A stretch of 54,284 bases of DNA from an uncultured Prevotella sp. GTDB taxonomy: Bacteria > Bacteroidota > Bacteroidia > Bacteroidales > Bacteroidaceae. A program made the position numbers and the translations under genes. The stretch covers positions 1 to 54,284 of the forward strand of contig USHW01000012.1 in assembly GCA_900554545.1 (NCBI GenBank), read 5' to 3'. The notes under the pieces are model-generated. The model had not been told where the DNA came from. It worked only from the letters and a program-made list of their open reading frames with translations, and made no database searches. Shown one piece after another: positions 1 through 6,847 of this stretch. Within the stretch, counting starts at the first letter, position 1. The number at the start of each line of letters is the position of its first letter.

Positions 1-70
1 ACATTGATTGCATACACTGGATGCCGCATCGGCGTGCGGCATGACGGTTACCGAGAGCCTCATTTGTAGT
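1..70. repeat. right arm of family C hairpin repeat
   Basis: The stretch with GACGGTTACCGAGAGCCTC resembles the right arm of the copy at 17954-18097 (GACAATTACCGAGAGCCTC), although its core is GATGCCGCA rather than GATTCCGCG. The matching left arm would lie outside the window. It contains its own small stem, ATGCCGCA with TGCGGCAT. Confidence 0.6.
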
Positions 71-110
71 CAATTTAAATACATAATGTTATTAGGCAAA
101 CAGTGGTAAT

Positions 111-146
111 CAAGCTCTCTCCCTTCGGGAGGGCTGTGGTGGGCCT
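111..146. repeat. family E repeat (CCCTTCGGGAGGG)
   Basis: Short GC-rich palindrome CTCCCTTCGGGAG followed by a G/T-rich tail. Related copies lie at 1180-1212, 1278-1362, 30506-30546, 30672-30712, 44478-44511 and 44698-44737. Confidence 0.6.
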
Positions 147-153
147 TTTGTTT

Positions 154-254
154 AATTGAAAATGAAAAATTAAAAATGAATAATTATGATTACCTTTAAG
201 GCAGTCTGCCAACAAAACTAATCATAATTATCAATTCCACATTCTCAATTCTCG
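154..254. repeat. family D inverted repeat, diverged copy
   Basis: Left arm ends in AATTATGATTACC and the right arm begins TAATCATAATTAT. The outer parts are A/T-rich and less well matched. The well-preserved relative is at 23634-23737. Confidence 0.6.
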
Positions 255-278
255 ATTTAAAACACGGCAAATTGGAAT

Positions 279-342
279 GCAAAAGGCCGTCTTTTACATC
301 GCAAAAGGTGGCCTTTTGGCGTGTAAAAGACGGCCTTTTGCA
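279..342. repeat. family B palindrome array (AAAAGGCCGTCTTTT)
   Basis: Three tandem words of about 15 bases, AAAAGGCCGTCTTTT, AAAAGGTGGCCTTTT and AAAAGACGGCCTTTT, separated by short spacers such as ACATCGC. The first and third words are reverse complements and could form the outer stem of a larger hairpin. It is followed by CAACGCGTTGAGTGTCAG, which recurs beside the copy at 26522-26586. Confidence 0.75.
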
Positions 343-439
343 ACGCGTTGAGTGTCAGTGCGTTACGCGGACGGTTGGCGGCGGCTCCATGTGAGGCGGC
401 CGGCGGAGGTGCCGATGGGTTAAAAATAGGGCGATTTAT

Positions 440-470
440 TTTGTTTTACACGGCAAAAACCGTAACTTTG
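440..470 (+). promoter_or_regulatory. pyrE promoter, Bacteroidetes type
   Basis: TTTG at 440-443, a 19-base gap, then TAACTTTG at 463-470. This fits the primary sigma consensus of Bacteroidetes (TTTG at -33, TANNTTTG at -7). The predicted leader before the pyrE ATG at 546 is about 70 bases. I see no attenuator or riboswitch in it. Confidence 0.7.
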
Positions 471-545
471 CACGATATTATACGCGCGCCGGGCGGAAGC
501 CGCAGGGCGCAAACCGATGTAACAAACCGATAAAAACAAAGGAAT

Positions 546-1178
546 ATGGACTCACTGAAAAGAGCATTGGCATCAAAACTGCTGAAGATAAAGGCTATCA
601 AGCTGCAGCCCGACAACCCCTTTACGTGGGCTTCGGGATGGAAGTCGCCGTTTTATTGTGACAACCGCAAGACGCTGTCTTACCCCGACCTGCGCGGCTT
701 TGTGAAGCTCGAGCTGGCGCACGCCGTGCTCCAGCACTTCCCCGAAGCTACGGCTGTGGCCGGCGTTGCGACGGGTGCCATAGCGCAGGGCGCGCTCGTG
801 GCCGACGAGCTTGGTATGCCGTTCGCCTACGTTCGCAGCAAGGCGAAGGACCACGGAATGGGCAACCTCATAGAGGGAGAGCTGCCCGAGGGCGCGAAGG
901 TTGTTGTCATTGAAGACCTGATTTCCACCGGCGGAAGCAGTCTGAAGGCTGTCGAGGCATTGCGCGCGGCAGGCTTCGAGGTTGTAGGCATGGTGGCATC
1001 ATACACCTACGGCTTCCCCGTGGCGCAAAAGGCGTTCGAGGATGCAGGCGTTACCCTCGTCACCCTGACCGACTACGAGCACGTGGTGGAGGAGGCTGTG
1101 GCTACGGGCTACATCACCGAGAAGGACGTAGAACTGCTGCACGAGTGGCGCAAGGACCCGGCAAATTGGACGAAGTAA
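546..1178 (+). CDS. pyrE: orotate phosphoribosyltransferase
   Basis: Catalyses the fifth step of de novo UMP synthesis, orotate plus PRPP to orotidine 5'-phosphate, in the cytosol. The 210-residue length fits the family. The PRPP-binding motif VVIEDLISTGGSS lies at residues 120-132, and the flexible catalytic loop with the K-x-K-x-H-G pattern (RSKAKDHG) at 97-104. Its own promoter lies about 75 bases upstream, and the ATG follows an A-rich stretch typical of Bacteroidetes starts. The next genes on the same strand are a small SRPBCC protein and argH, an order I recall from other Bacteroidales genomes. Here both spacers are filled by repeats, so cotranscription is uncertain. Confidence 0.97.
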   Translation: MDSLKRALASKLLKIKAIKLQPDNPFTWASGWKSPFYCDNRKTLSYPDLRGFVKLELAHAVLQHFPEATAVAGVATGAIAQGALVADELGMPFAYVRSKAKDHGMGNLIEGELPEGAKVVVIEDLISTGGSSLKAVEALRAAGFEVVGMVASYTYGFPVAQKAFEDAGVTLVTLTDYEHVVEEAVATGYITEKDVELLHEWRKDPANWTK

Positions 1179-1179
1179 A

Positions 1180-1212
1180 AGCCCCCTCCCAACCTCCCCG
1201 AGGGGAGGAGGC
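1180..1212. repeat. family E repeat
   Basis: CCCCCTCCCAACCTCCCC followed by GAGGGGAGGAG, directly after the pyrE stop. It pairs in inverted orientation with the copy at 1278-1362. Confidence 0.6.
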
Positions 1213-1277
1213 GGCGGCTGGCAGATTGGCCGGCATCATATTTATTGAAAGATATTATTAAAACCAAGCACATCCTG

Positions 1278-1362
1278 TCACCTCCAATTGGGGAGGCCGG
1301 CAGGGGCTTATCATTAACTTGCCACTTATCGCCTCCCCTCGGGGAGGTTGGGAGGGGGCTTA
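1278..1362. repeat. family E repeat, two units
   Basis: Contains CACCTCCAATTGGGGAGG and CCTCCCCTCGGGGAGG with GGCAGGGGCTTA and GGGAGGGGGCTTA tails. If translated it yields the frequent spurious peptide SPPIGEAGRG/SPPLGEVGRG, so it must not be read as the N-terminus of the next gene. Confidence 0.65.
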
Positions 1363-1367
1363 CATTT

Positions 1368-1778
1368 ATGAGCAAATACGAAAGCGGAATAAAACAGATT
1401 CCACATCCGCAAGGCGTGGTGTTCAGCACGCTTAGCGACCTCAACAACATTGAACGCGTGAAAGACCGCATTCCGGCCGACAAGGCCGGGCAACTGTCGT
1501 TCGACCACGACACGGTGAGCGTGAGCGTGCCGCCCGTCGGCGCGATAACGCTGCGCATTGTGGAGCGCGACGAGCCAAAGTGCATCAAGTTCGAGACCGA
1601 GAACTCGCCCGTGCCGATGAACATCTGGGTGCAGCTGTTGCCCGTAACCGACGCTACATGCAAGATGCGCGTTACGCTGAAGGCCGACATCCCTCTGTTC
1701 CTCAAGCCGATGGTGGGCGGAAAATTGCAGGAAGGTGTCGACAAGATAGCCGACGCACTGGCAATGCTGCCGTACTGA
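1368..1778 (+). CDS. SRPBCC-fold (START/polyketide cyclase-like) protein
   Basis: Predicted 136-residue cytosolic protein beginning MSKYESGIKQIPHPQGVVFS. The opening helix, the VFSTLSDLNNIERVKDRIP segment and the C-terminal amphipathic helix LQEGVDKIADALAMLPY fit the helix-grip SRPBCC fold, which binds hydrophobic ligands. No ligand or reaction can be named. The frame is open for 41 codons upstream, but those codons are the family E repeat, so the ATG at 1368 is chosen. It lies between pyrE and argH. The fold assignment rests on overall pattern rather than a diagnostic motif. Confidence 0.8.
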   Translation: MSKYESGIKQIPHPQGVVFSTLSDLNNIERVKDRIPADKAGQLSFDHDTVSVSVPPVGAITLRIVERDEPKCIKFETENSPVPMNIWVQLLPVTDATCKMRVTLKADIPLFLKPMVGGKLQEGVDKIADALAMLPY

Positions 1779-1783
1779 TTTTT

Positions 1784-1880
1784 TAGCAGACAAGATACAA
1801 GGGACAAGCAGACAAGACTGTCTTTAGGGCTTGTTTGCCTAAGGAAATGTGCTTGTTTGCTTGTCAACTTGTCACTCGTA
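1784..1880. repeat. family G repeat (GACAAG-rich, inverted)
   Basis: Left half has AGCAGACAAG and GGGACAAGCAGACAAG; the right half has CTTGTTTGCTTGTCAACTTG. Related copies are at 33951-34035, 37663-37771 and inside a coding sequence at 40765-40926. Confidence 0.65.
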
Positions 1881-1892
1881 ACTGAAAAAAGA

Positions 1893-3227
1893 ATGAAACT
1901 TTGGGAAAAAAACTTCTCCATAAACAAGGAGATTGAGCGCTTTACGGTGGGACGCGACCGCGAGATGGACATGTATCTTGCCAGGTACGACGTGCTCGGA
2001 AGCATGGCGCACATCACCATGTTAGAGTCAATCGGTCTGCTGGAAAAGGCGGAGCTTGAGCAGCTTCTCGCAGAGCTGAAGCGCATCTACGCCGCCTGCG
2101 AGAACGGAGAGTTCGCCATCGAGGACGGCGTTGAGGACGTTCACTCGCAGGTTGAGCTGATGCTTACGCGCCGGCTCGGCGACATGGGCAAGAAGATACA
2201 TAGCGGACGGTCGAGGAACGACCAGGTGCTTGTTGACCTGAAGCTGTTTATACGCAACGAGATAAAGGAAATAGTGGAGCTTGTGAAGGCTCTCTTCGAC
2301 GAACTGTTGCAGAAGAGCGACGAGTACAAAAACGTGCTCATGCCCGGCTACACGCATCTGCAAGTGGCGATGCCAAGCTCGTTCGGCCTGTGGTTCGGCG
2401 CTTACGCGGAGAGCCTTGCCGACGACATGCTGTTCCTTCAGGCCGCATGGCGCATGGCCAACCGCAACCCCTTGGGCAGCGCGGCAGGCTATGGCTCGTC
2501 GTTTCCGCTCGACCGCGGCATGACGACACGCCTGTTGGGCTTCGACACGATGGACTACAACGTGGTGTACGCGCAGATGGGACGCGGCAAGACCGAGCGC
2601 AACACGGCCTTCGCTATGGCGTCAGTCGCCGGCACTCTGTCCAAGATGGCCTTCGACGCCTGCCTGTTCAACAGCCAGAACTTCGGCTTCGTCCGTCTGC
2701 CGAAAGAATGCACGACGGGCAGCAGCATCATGCCGCACAAGAAGAACCCCGACGTGTTCGAGCTGATACGCGCCAAGTGCAACAAGCTGCAGTCGCTGCC
2801 CCAGCAAATCACGCTGATAATGAACAACCTGCCTTCGGGATATTTCCGTGACCTGCAAATAATAAAGGAGGAGTTCCTTCCGGCGTTCGGCGAGCTGAAG
2901 GATTGCCTGCGCATGGCGGCTTACATCGTGAATAAGATGGAGGTGAACGAGAGCATCCTTGACGATTCGCGTTACGACCTGATGTTCTCCGTTGAGGAAG
3001 TCAACCGCCTTGCAGCAGAAGGAATACCCTTCCGCGACGCTTACAAGAAGGTTGGACTTGACATCGAGGCAGGCCGTTTCACGCCTAACAAGGACATCCG
3101 CCACACCCATGAAGGCTCTATCGGCAACCTGTGCAACGACAAAATCAGCGCGTTGATGGACAATATCATCGTCGGTTTCACGTTTGATAGGGTGGAACAG
3201 GCCGAGAAAACACTGCTTGGGCGGTGA
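1893..3227 (+). CDS. argH: argininosuccinate lyase
   Basis: Cleaves argininosuccinate to arginine and fumarate, the last step of arginine biosynthesis, as a cytosolic homotetramer of the fumarase/aspartase superfamily. The signature GSSIMPHKKNP sits near residues 276-286, and the SGRSRNDQV and YTHLQVAMP motifs are present. Length is 444 residues, slightly below the 457-470 common elsewhere. The frame is open 12 codons further upstream, but those codons fall in the family G repeat. ATG at 1893 after an A-rich stretch gives MKLWEKNFSINKEIERFTVG, the expected N-terminus. No other arginine gene is in the window. Confidence 0.96.
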   Translation: MKLWEKNFSINKEIERFTVGRDREMDMYLARYDVLGSMAHITMLESIGLLEKAELEQLLAELKRIYAACENGEFAIEDGVEDVHSQVELMLTRRLGDMGKKIHSGRSRNDQVLVDLKLFIRNEIKEIVELVKALFDELLQKSDEYKNVLMPGYTHLQVAMPSSFGLWFGAYAESLADDMLFLQAAWRMANRNPLGSAAGYGSSFPLDRGMTTRLLGFDTMDYNVVYAQMGRGKTERNTAFAMASVAGTLSKMAFDACLFNSQNFGFVRLPKECTTGSSIMPHKKNPDVFELIRAKCNKLQSLPQQITLIMNNLPSGYFRDLQIIKEEFLPAFGELKDCLRMAAYIVNKMEVNESILDDSRYDLMFSVEEVNRLAAEGIPFRDAYKKVGLDIEAGRFTPNKDIRHTHEGSIGNLCNDKISALMDNIIVGFTFDRVEQAEKTLLGR

Positions 3228-3258
3228 CGCCCGGGCGTTCGCTATTATGGCGTACAAC

Positions 3259-3298
3259 CCTTATCGGCCATATAAGTCTTATTTGTCCTATTTTATCA
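3259..3298. repeat. family F repeat (ATAAGTCTTAT-like)
   Basis: CCTTATCGGCCATATAAGTCTTATTTGTCCTATTTT-like stretch between argH and the next gene. Similar wording occurs at 44637-44672 and 47999-48068. Confidence 0.45.
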
Positions 3299-3307
3299 AG
3301 CAAAAAG

Positions 3308-3865
3308 ATGAAACGTTACACCTATTATATAATAGCGCTGCTGGCAACCGTCCTATTCTCAGGCTGCGGCGAGACGGAGTATGAATACAGCCGTTACCCG
3401 TGCCGTCTGGTGTTTGACAATACTGCAAACAGAAGTCCGGCGTTGGCTTCGGCGATGAATGTGATGTCGCCGGGAGTATTCTGCCGCATAACAATGGCAG
3501 GCAATTATTTTAGCTTCTCGACAAATCAGGGACTGTCAGACCAAGTGGCTTTGACCGCAATCGACCAGCAAGTGTCAATCGCTCTCGGTGTTTATAATGG
3601 TACGGGCATCATTGTCGGCTATGGCAATTTGAACAATCCGGCAACATTTTATGCCTATGACAGCCAATGTCCGAACTGTTACCATGATAGCGGATTGCCG
3701 CGTTATTCATTGACAATGAACACTGACGGCACGGCGGAATGCGGCAGTTGCCATCGTAAATACGACATGAATAATGGAGGCATTGTGTCAAGCGGTGACG
3801 GCGGCGACAAAATGATACGTTACAGGGCAGGCGTTGCCGGGAATGTTCTAAATGTAAACAATTGA
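3308..3865 (+). CDS. lipoprotein with Rieske-like domain and four-cysteine pattern
   Basis: Predicted 185-residue lipoprotein; signal peptide MKRYTYYIIALLATVLFSGC with the lipobox cysteine at residue 20. Residues ~115-185 follow the layout of a Rieske [2Fe-2S] domain: a first ligand loop CPNC (aligning with C-x-H) and a second loop CGSCHRKYD followed by NGG and a closing strand MIRYRA. The usual C-x-H and C-x-x-H boxes appear as C-x-x-C and C-x-x-C-H, so the metal site may be rubredoxin-like or zinc rather than a classic Rieske cluster. The start at 3308 is preferred because upstream codons derive from repeat. No partner oxidase is nearby, so function is unknown. Confidence 0.75.
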   Translation: MKRYTYYIIALLATVLFSGCGETEYEYSRYPCRLVFDNTANRSPALASAMNVMSPGVFCRITMAGNYFSFSTNQGLSDQVALTAIDQQVSIALGVYNGTGIIVGYGNLNNPATFYAYDSQCPNCYHDSGLPRYSLTMNTDGTAECGSCHRKYDMNNGGIVSSGDGGDKMIRYRAGVAGNVLNVNN

Positions 3866-3888
3866 CACGTTTTAACATTAAAATGTGT
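3865..3888 (+). terminator. possible terminator hairpin after the Rieske-like gene
   Basis: ACACGTTTTAA pairs with TTAAAATGTGT around a very short loop, overlapping the last base of the stop codon. It is A/T-rich and has no clear U tract, so it is weak. Confidence 0.35.
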
Positions 3889-3895
3889 AAATTAA

Positions 3896-3926
3896 TTTGC
3901 GCTTTCGAGAAATAGACTTATCTTTG
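3896..3926 (+). promoter_or_regulatory. promoter for the tRNA-Gly/tRNA-Leu unit
   Basis: TTTG at 3896-3899, a 19-base gap, TATCTTTG at 3919-3926. The tRNA-Gly 5' end is 12 bases further on. It is the nearest good promoter for the downstream lipoprotein gene too. Confidence 0.75.
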
Positions 3927-3937
3927 CAATGCTTTAT

Positions 3938-4010
3938 GCGGCAATAGCTCAGTTGGTAGAGCGCAACCTTGCCAAGGTTGAGGTCGCGGGTCCGAGTCCC
4001 GTTTGCCGCT
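3938..4010 (+). tRNA. tRNA-Gly (anticodon GCC)
   Basis: 73 bases folding as a full cloverleaf: acceptor GCGGCAA with TTGCCGC, D arm GCTC/GAGC, anticodon stem CAACC/GGTTG with loop TTGCCAA, T stem GCGGG/CCCGT and discriminator U. No CCA is encoded. It is 7 bases from tRNA-Leu. Confidence 0.97.
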
Positions 4011-4017
4011 CAGTGCT

Positions 4018-4103
4018 GCCGCAATGGTGGAATTGGTAGACACGAGGGACTTAAAATCCCTTGGCCAGAAATGGCTGTGCGGGTTCGAGTCCCGCTCGCG
4101 GCA
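4018..4103 (+). tRNA. tRNA-Leu (anticodon UAA)
   Basis: 86 bases with a long variable arm (TGGCCAGAAATGGCTG), anticodon loop CTTAAAA, T stem GCGGG/CCCGC. The acceptor stem GCCGCAA/TCGCGGC has one A-C mismatch at the sixth pair. No CCA is encoded. The next protein start is only 23 bases after its 3' end. Confidence 0.95.
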
Positions 4104-4126
4104 CAACAATCTAAAAACCTTTCATT

Positions 4127-5812
4127 ATGAAAAAAAATCTTATCTTATTGTTCTCGGCGGCTTCAGTGCTTGCGCTGTCGTCTTGTTCTACCAAGTTGGG
4201 GGAACTCTCTGCCGACAATTTTAAAGTAACTCCTAATCCCCTTGAGTCAAGAGGCGGACAGGTGGCTGTTACCATCGACGGGACTTTCCCCGAGAAGTAC
4301 CTGAAGAAGAAGGCCGTTGTTACTGTTGTTCCGGAGTTGCGTTACGGCGACGGACAGGTGGCACAGGGACAGGCTGCGACGTTCCAGGGCGAAAAGGTGG
4401 AAGGCAACGACCAGACCATTTCTTACAAGATGGGCGGCAACTACACAATGAAGGCCAACTACAAGTATGTTCCTGACATGCAGAAGAGCGACCTCTACAT
4501 GACATTCGACGCATATTATGGCAAGAAGAAAAAGAAGATAGAAGTTCCTGCCGTTAAGGTTGCAGAAGGTGTAATCGCTACATCTGAACTTTATACAAAG
4601 ACTCTCGCAGGCAGCGGAGCTTGCATCGCTCCTGACACTTTCCAGCGTGTACGCGCCCAGAGGCAGGAATCTCAAATCAAGTTCCTCATCAACCAGGCCA
4701 ACCTTCGCAAGAGCGAGCTGAAGAACAACTCTGTTCAGGAGTTCGTGAAGCTGCTTAAGGACATCAACGACAACCAGGAGAAGCTGAACCTGAAGAACGT
4801 AGAGGTTCTCGCTTACGCATCTCCCGATGGTGGCGTTGAATTCAACGACAAGCTTGCAAGCAAGCGTCAGGACGTGTCTGTTGACTATGCGGAGAAGCAA
4901 CTCAAGGATGCTGAACTTGCAGGCGACGTTACCGGCAAGTACACTGCACAGGACTGGGACGGCTTCCAGAAACTTGTTGCTGCTTCAAACATCCAGGACA
5001 AGGACGTAATACTCCGCGTTCTCTCTATGTATCAGGACCCCGAAGAGCGCGAGCAGCAAATCCGCAACATGTCTGCCGGCTTCCGCGAGCTTGCTGACGG
5101 CATCCTTCCTGAACTCCGTCGTTCACGCCTCATCATCAACTATGAGACAATCGGACGCAGCGACGACCAAATCAAGGAGCAGTACAAGAGCGACGCTACA
5201 CAGCTGAGCGTTGACGAAATGCTGTACGCTGCTACTCTTGAGAACAACCTCGACGCTAAGGAAGCTATCTACAAGAAGACAATTGAAGTTTATCCTAACG
5301 ACTACCGCGCATACAACAATGTTGCAGCAATCGAGTTTGCAAAGGGCAACGACGCAGAGGCTAAGAACTATCTGTCAAAGGCTCAGAGCATCAACGGCAA
5401 TGCAGCAGAGGTTAACGCAAACCTCGGTCTGCTGGCTTTGAAGAGCGGCAACATTGCAGAGGCTGAGAACTACATCGCAAAGGGCAACACTGTAAGCGAC
5501 TATAACAAGGTGCTTGGCACGCTCAACCTTGCAAAGGGTGACTATGCAACAGCAGAGCAGAACCTCAACGGCATCAACTGCAATACTACTGCTTTGGCAC
5601 AGATTCTTAACAAGAACTACGCTGGCGCGGCTACAACTCTCGGCAACATCGAGAACAAGGACGCTATGACAGACTATCTGCAGGCTATCCTGAACGCACG
5701 TCAGGGCAACAACGACGCAGCTTCTTCTTACCTGAAGAGCGCGCTGCAGAAGGATTCTTCACTCTCAACTTACGCTAACAACGACCTTGAGCTGTCAAAC
5801 GTCAGCAAATAA
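4127..5812 (+). CDS. lipoprotein with OmpA-like and tetratricopeptide regions
   Basis: 561-residue predicted outer-membrane lipoprotein: signal MKKNLILLFSAASVLALSSC with lipobox cysteine. After an N-terminal beta-rich region (25-150) comes a stretch (about 215-265) with VEVLAYASPDGG...NDKLASKRQ, the pattern of OmpA-C-like peptidoglycan-binding domains. The C-terminal half (about 355-550) has tandem helical pairs such as YRAYNNVAAIEFAKGNDAEA that fit TPR repeats. Codon use is strongly restricted (GCT, AAC, AAG, CGC, GAC), suggesting high expression. The start is 23 bases after tRNA-Leu, with no room for a separate promoter unless inside the tRNAs. Probable role: envelope scaffold, inferred from domains. 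The next gene starts 13 bases downstream. Confidence 0.85.
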   Translation: MKKNLILLFSAASVLALSSCSTKLGELSADNFKVTPNPLESRGGQVAVTIDGTFPEKYLKKKAVVTVVPELRYGDGQVAQGQAATFQGEKVEGNDQTISYKMGGNYTMKANYKYVPDMQKSDLYMTFDAYYGKKKKKIEVPAVKVAEGVIATSELYTKTLAGSGACIAPDTFQRVRAQRQESQIKFLINQANLRKSELKNNSVQEFVKLLKDINDNQEKLNLKNVEVLAYASPDGGVEFNDKLASKRQDVSVDYAEKQLKDAELAGDVTGKYTAQDWDGFQKLVAASNIQDKDVILRVLSMYQDPEEREQQIRNMSAGFRELADGILPELRRSRLIINYETIGRSDDQIKEQYKSDATQLSVDEMLYAATLENNLDAKEAIYKKTIEVYPNDYRAYNNVAAIEFAKGNDAEAKNYLSKAQSINGNAAEVNANLGLLALKSGNIAEAENYIAKGNTVSDYNKVLGTLNLAKGDYATAEQNLNGINCNTTALAQILNKNYAGAATTLGNIENKDAMTDYLQAILNARQGNNDAASSYLKSALQKDSSLSTYANNDLELSNVSK

Positions 5813-5825
5813 ACAAGGCTGACGC

Positions 5826-6839
5826 ATGAAGCGGCTTATACATATCTTTATACTCACCTTGGTTCTGGTTGCCTGCGGTTCACGCAGGGGTTACTTCAGC
5901 TTGGAGGGCCGACTACTCAACCTGAACCAAGGTGAGTTTTATGTTTACAGTCCCGACGGTGTTTTCGATGGTGTCGATACGATAAAAGTCGAGGGCGGAC
6001 GTTTCACTTTTGAAACGCCATGCAAGGAGAGTGGCACCATAATGATTGTCTTTCCGAACTTTTCGGAGCAGCCTGTGTTTGTTGAACCGGGCAAATCTGT
6101 CACGATAAAGGGAGACGCTTCACACCTTCGGGAGATAGAAATCGAGGGCACGGATGAAAACAAACTGATGAACGGTTTTCGTCAGCAGATAGCCAAGGCT
6201 TCGCCTCCTGAAGTGCTGGAATATGCTGAAAGGTTTGTCAAGAACAATCCGGAGTCGCCCGTGAGTGTTTATATCCTGCGGAAATATTTTGTCGGTGGCA
6301 GCGGTGTTCCAAGCCGTAATGAAATAGAGAAGGCCGAGCAACTCGTGTCGATTGTTTACAAGGCGCAGCCGAAGAACGGACAGGTAGCCCGTATGTCGCG
6401 TTATGTGAAGGATGCGAAAAACGGCGTAGTAGGTGCCGGTCTGCCGCAGTTTACGGCGAAAGACATTTATGGTGAAAATGTTTCCAGCGCCCAATTGAAA
6501 GGCCATGTAGCCGTAGTGTACACATGGGCGAACTGGAATTACGAGAGCCGGACTGTCCGTGACCGCCTGAGTCGCATGAAAAAAGACTATGGCGACCGTC
6601 TTGCCGTGCTGGGCGTGAGCCTCGACGCAGGCATTGACGAGTGCAAACGTTCGCTCCGCAACGATTCAACAGGCACTATGTTCGTGTGCGACCAGATGAT
6701 GTTTGAAAGTCCGCTTATGGACGCTTTCGGTTTTGGCGGAGTGAATGAAAACATCTTGTACAACGCCCAAGGACGCGTAATCGAGCGCAACTTGAAGGCG
6801 GAAGACATTGAATCTAAGCTGAAAACACTGTTAAATTAA
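5826..6839 (+). CDS. TlpA/ResA-like thioredoxin-fold lipoprotein without redox cysteines
   Basis: 337 residues, signal peptide MKRLIHIFILTLVLVAC with lipobox cysteine at 17. The N-terminal beta-rich region (about 20-115, FSLEGRLLNLNQGEFYVYSP) resembles the DUF4369 domain that precedes thioredoxin folds in Bacteroidetes. The C-terminal domain (about 205-337) has the order LPQFTAKDIYGENVSSAQLKG, then VAVVYTWANW. The usual WCxxC active site reads WANWNYES, with no cysteine, so it is unlikely to be a disulfide oxidoreductase; a binding or structural role is possible. It lies between the OmpA/TPR lipoprotein (13 bases) and the YifB gene (8 bases), likely one operon. Confidence 0.85.
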   Translation: MKRLIHIFILTLVLVACGSRRGYFSLEGRLLNLNQGEFYVYSPDGVFDGVDTIKVEGGRFTFETPCKESGTIMIVFPNFSEQPVFVEPGKSVTIKGDASHLREIEIEGTDENKLMNGFRQQIAKASPPEVLEYAERFVKNNPESPVSVYILRKYFVGGSGVPSRNEIEKAEQLVSIVYKAQPKNGQVARMSRYVKDAKNGVVGAGLPQFTAKDIYGENVSSAQLKGHVAVVYTWANWNYESRTVRDRLSRMKKDYGDRLAVLGVSLDAGIDECKRSLRNDSTGTMFVCDQMMFESPLMDAFGFGGVNENILYNAQGRVIERNLKAEDIESKLKTLLN

Positions 6840-6847
6840 CTTGTTAC

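Larger units (their letters stand above)
1..545. other. gene-free stretch with repeats and the pyrE promoter
   Basis: No convincing gene. From left to right it holds the right arm of an ATTCCGCG-type hairpin repeat cut by the window edge, a CCCTTCGGGAGGG repeat, a diverged AATTATGATTACC inverted repeat, a GGCCGTC palindrome array, and a Bacteroidetes-type promoter ahead of pyrE. The 61-codon reading frame at 348-533 runs through repeat and promoter and is not credible as a gene. Confidence 0.8.

Noticed and set aside
279..342. CRISPR array as an explanation for the GGCCGTC word repeats
   Set aside because: Words are palindromic, 15 bases long, with 5-10 base spacers and variable order; no cas genes, no 25-40 base unique spacers.
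348..533. 61-codon plus-strand frame before pyrE
   Set aside because: It crosses the family B repeat and the pyrE promoter and has no family-like sequence.
1245..1367. N-terminal extension of the SRPBCC gene (SPPIGEAGRG, SPPLGEVGRG)
   Set aside because: These codons are family E repeat; the wording is a well-known spurious translation product of such repeats.
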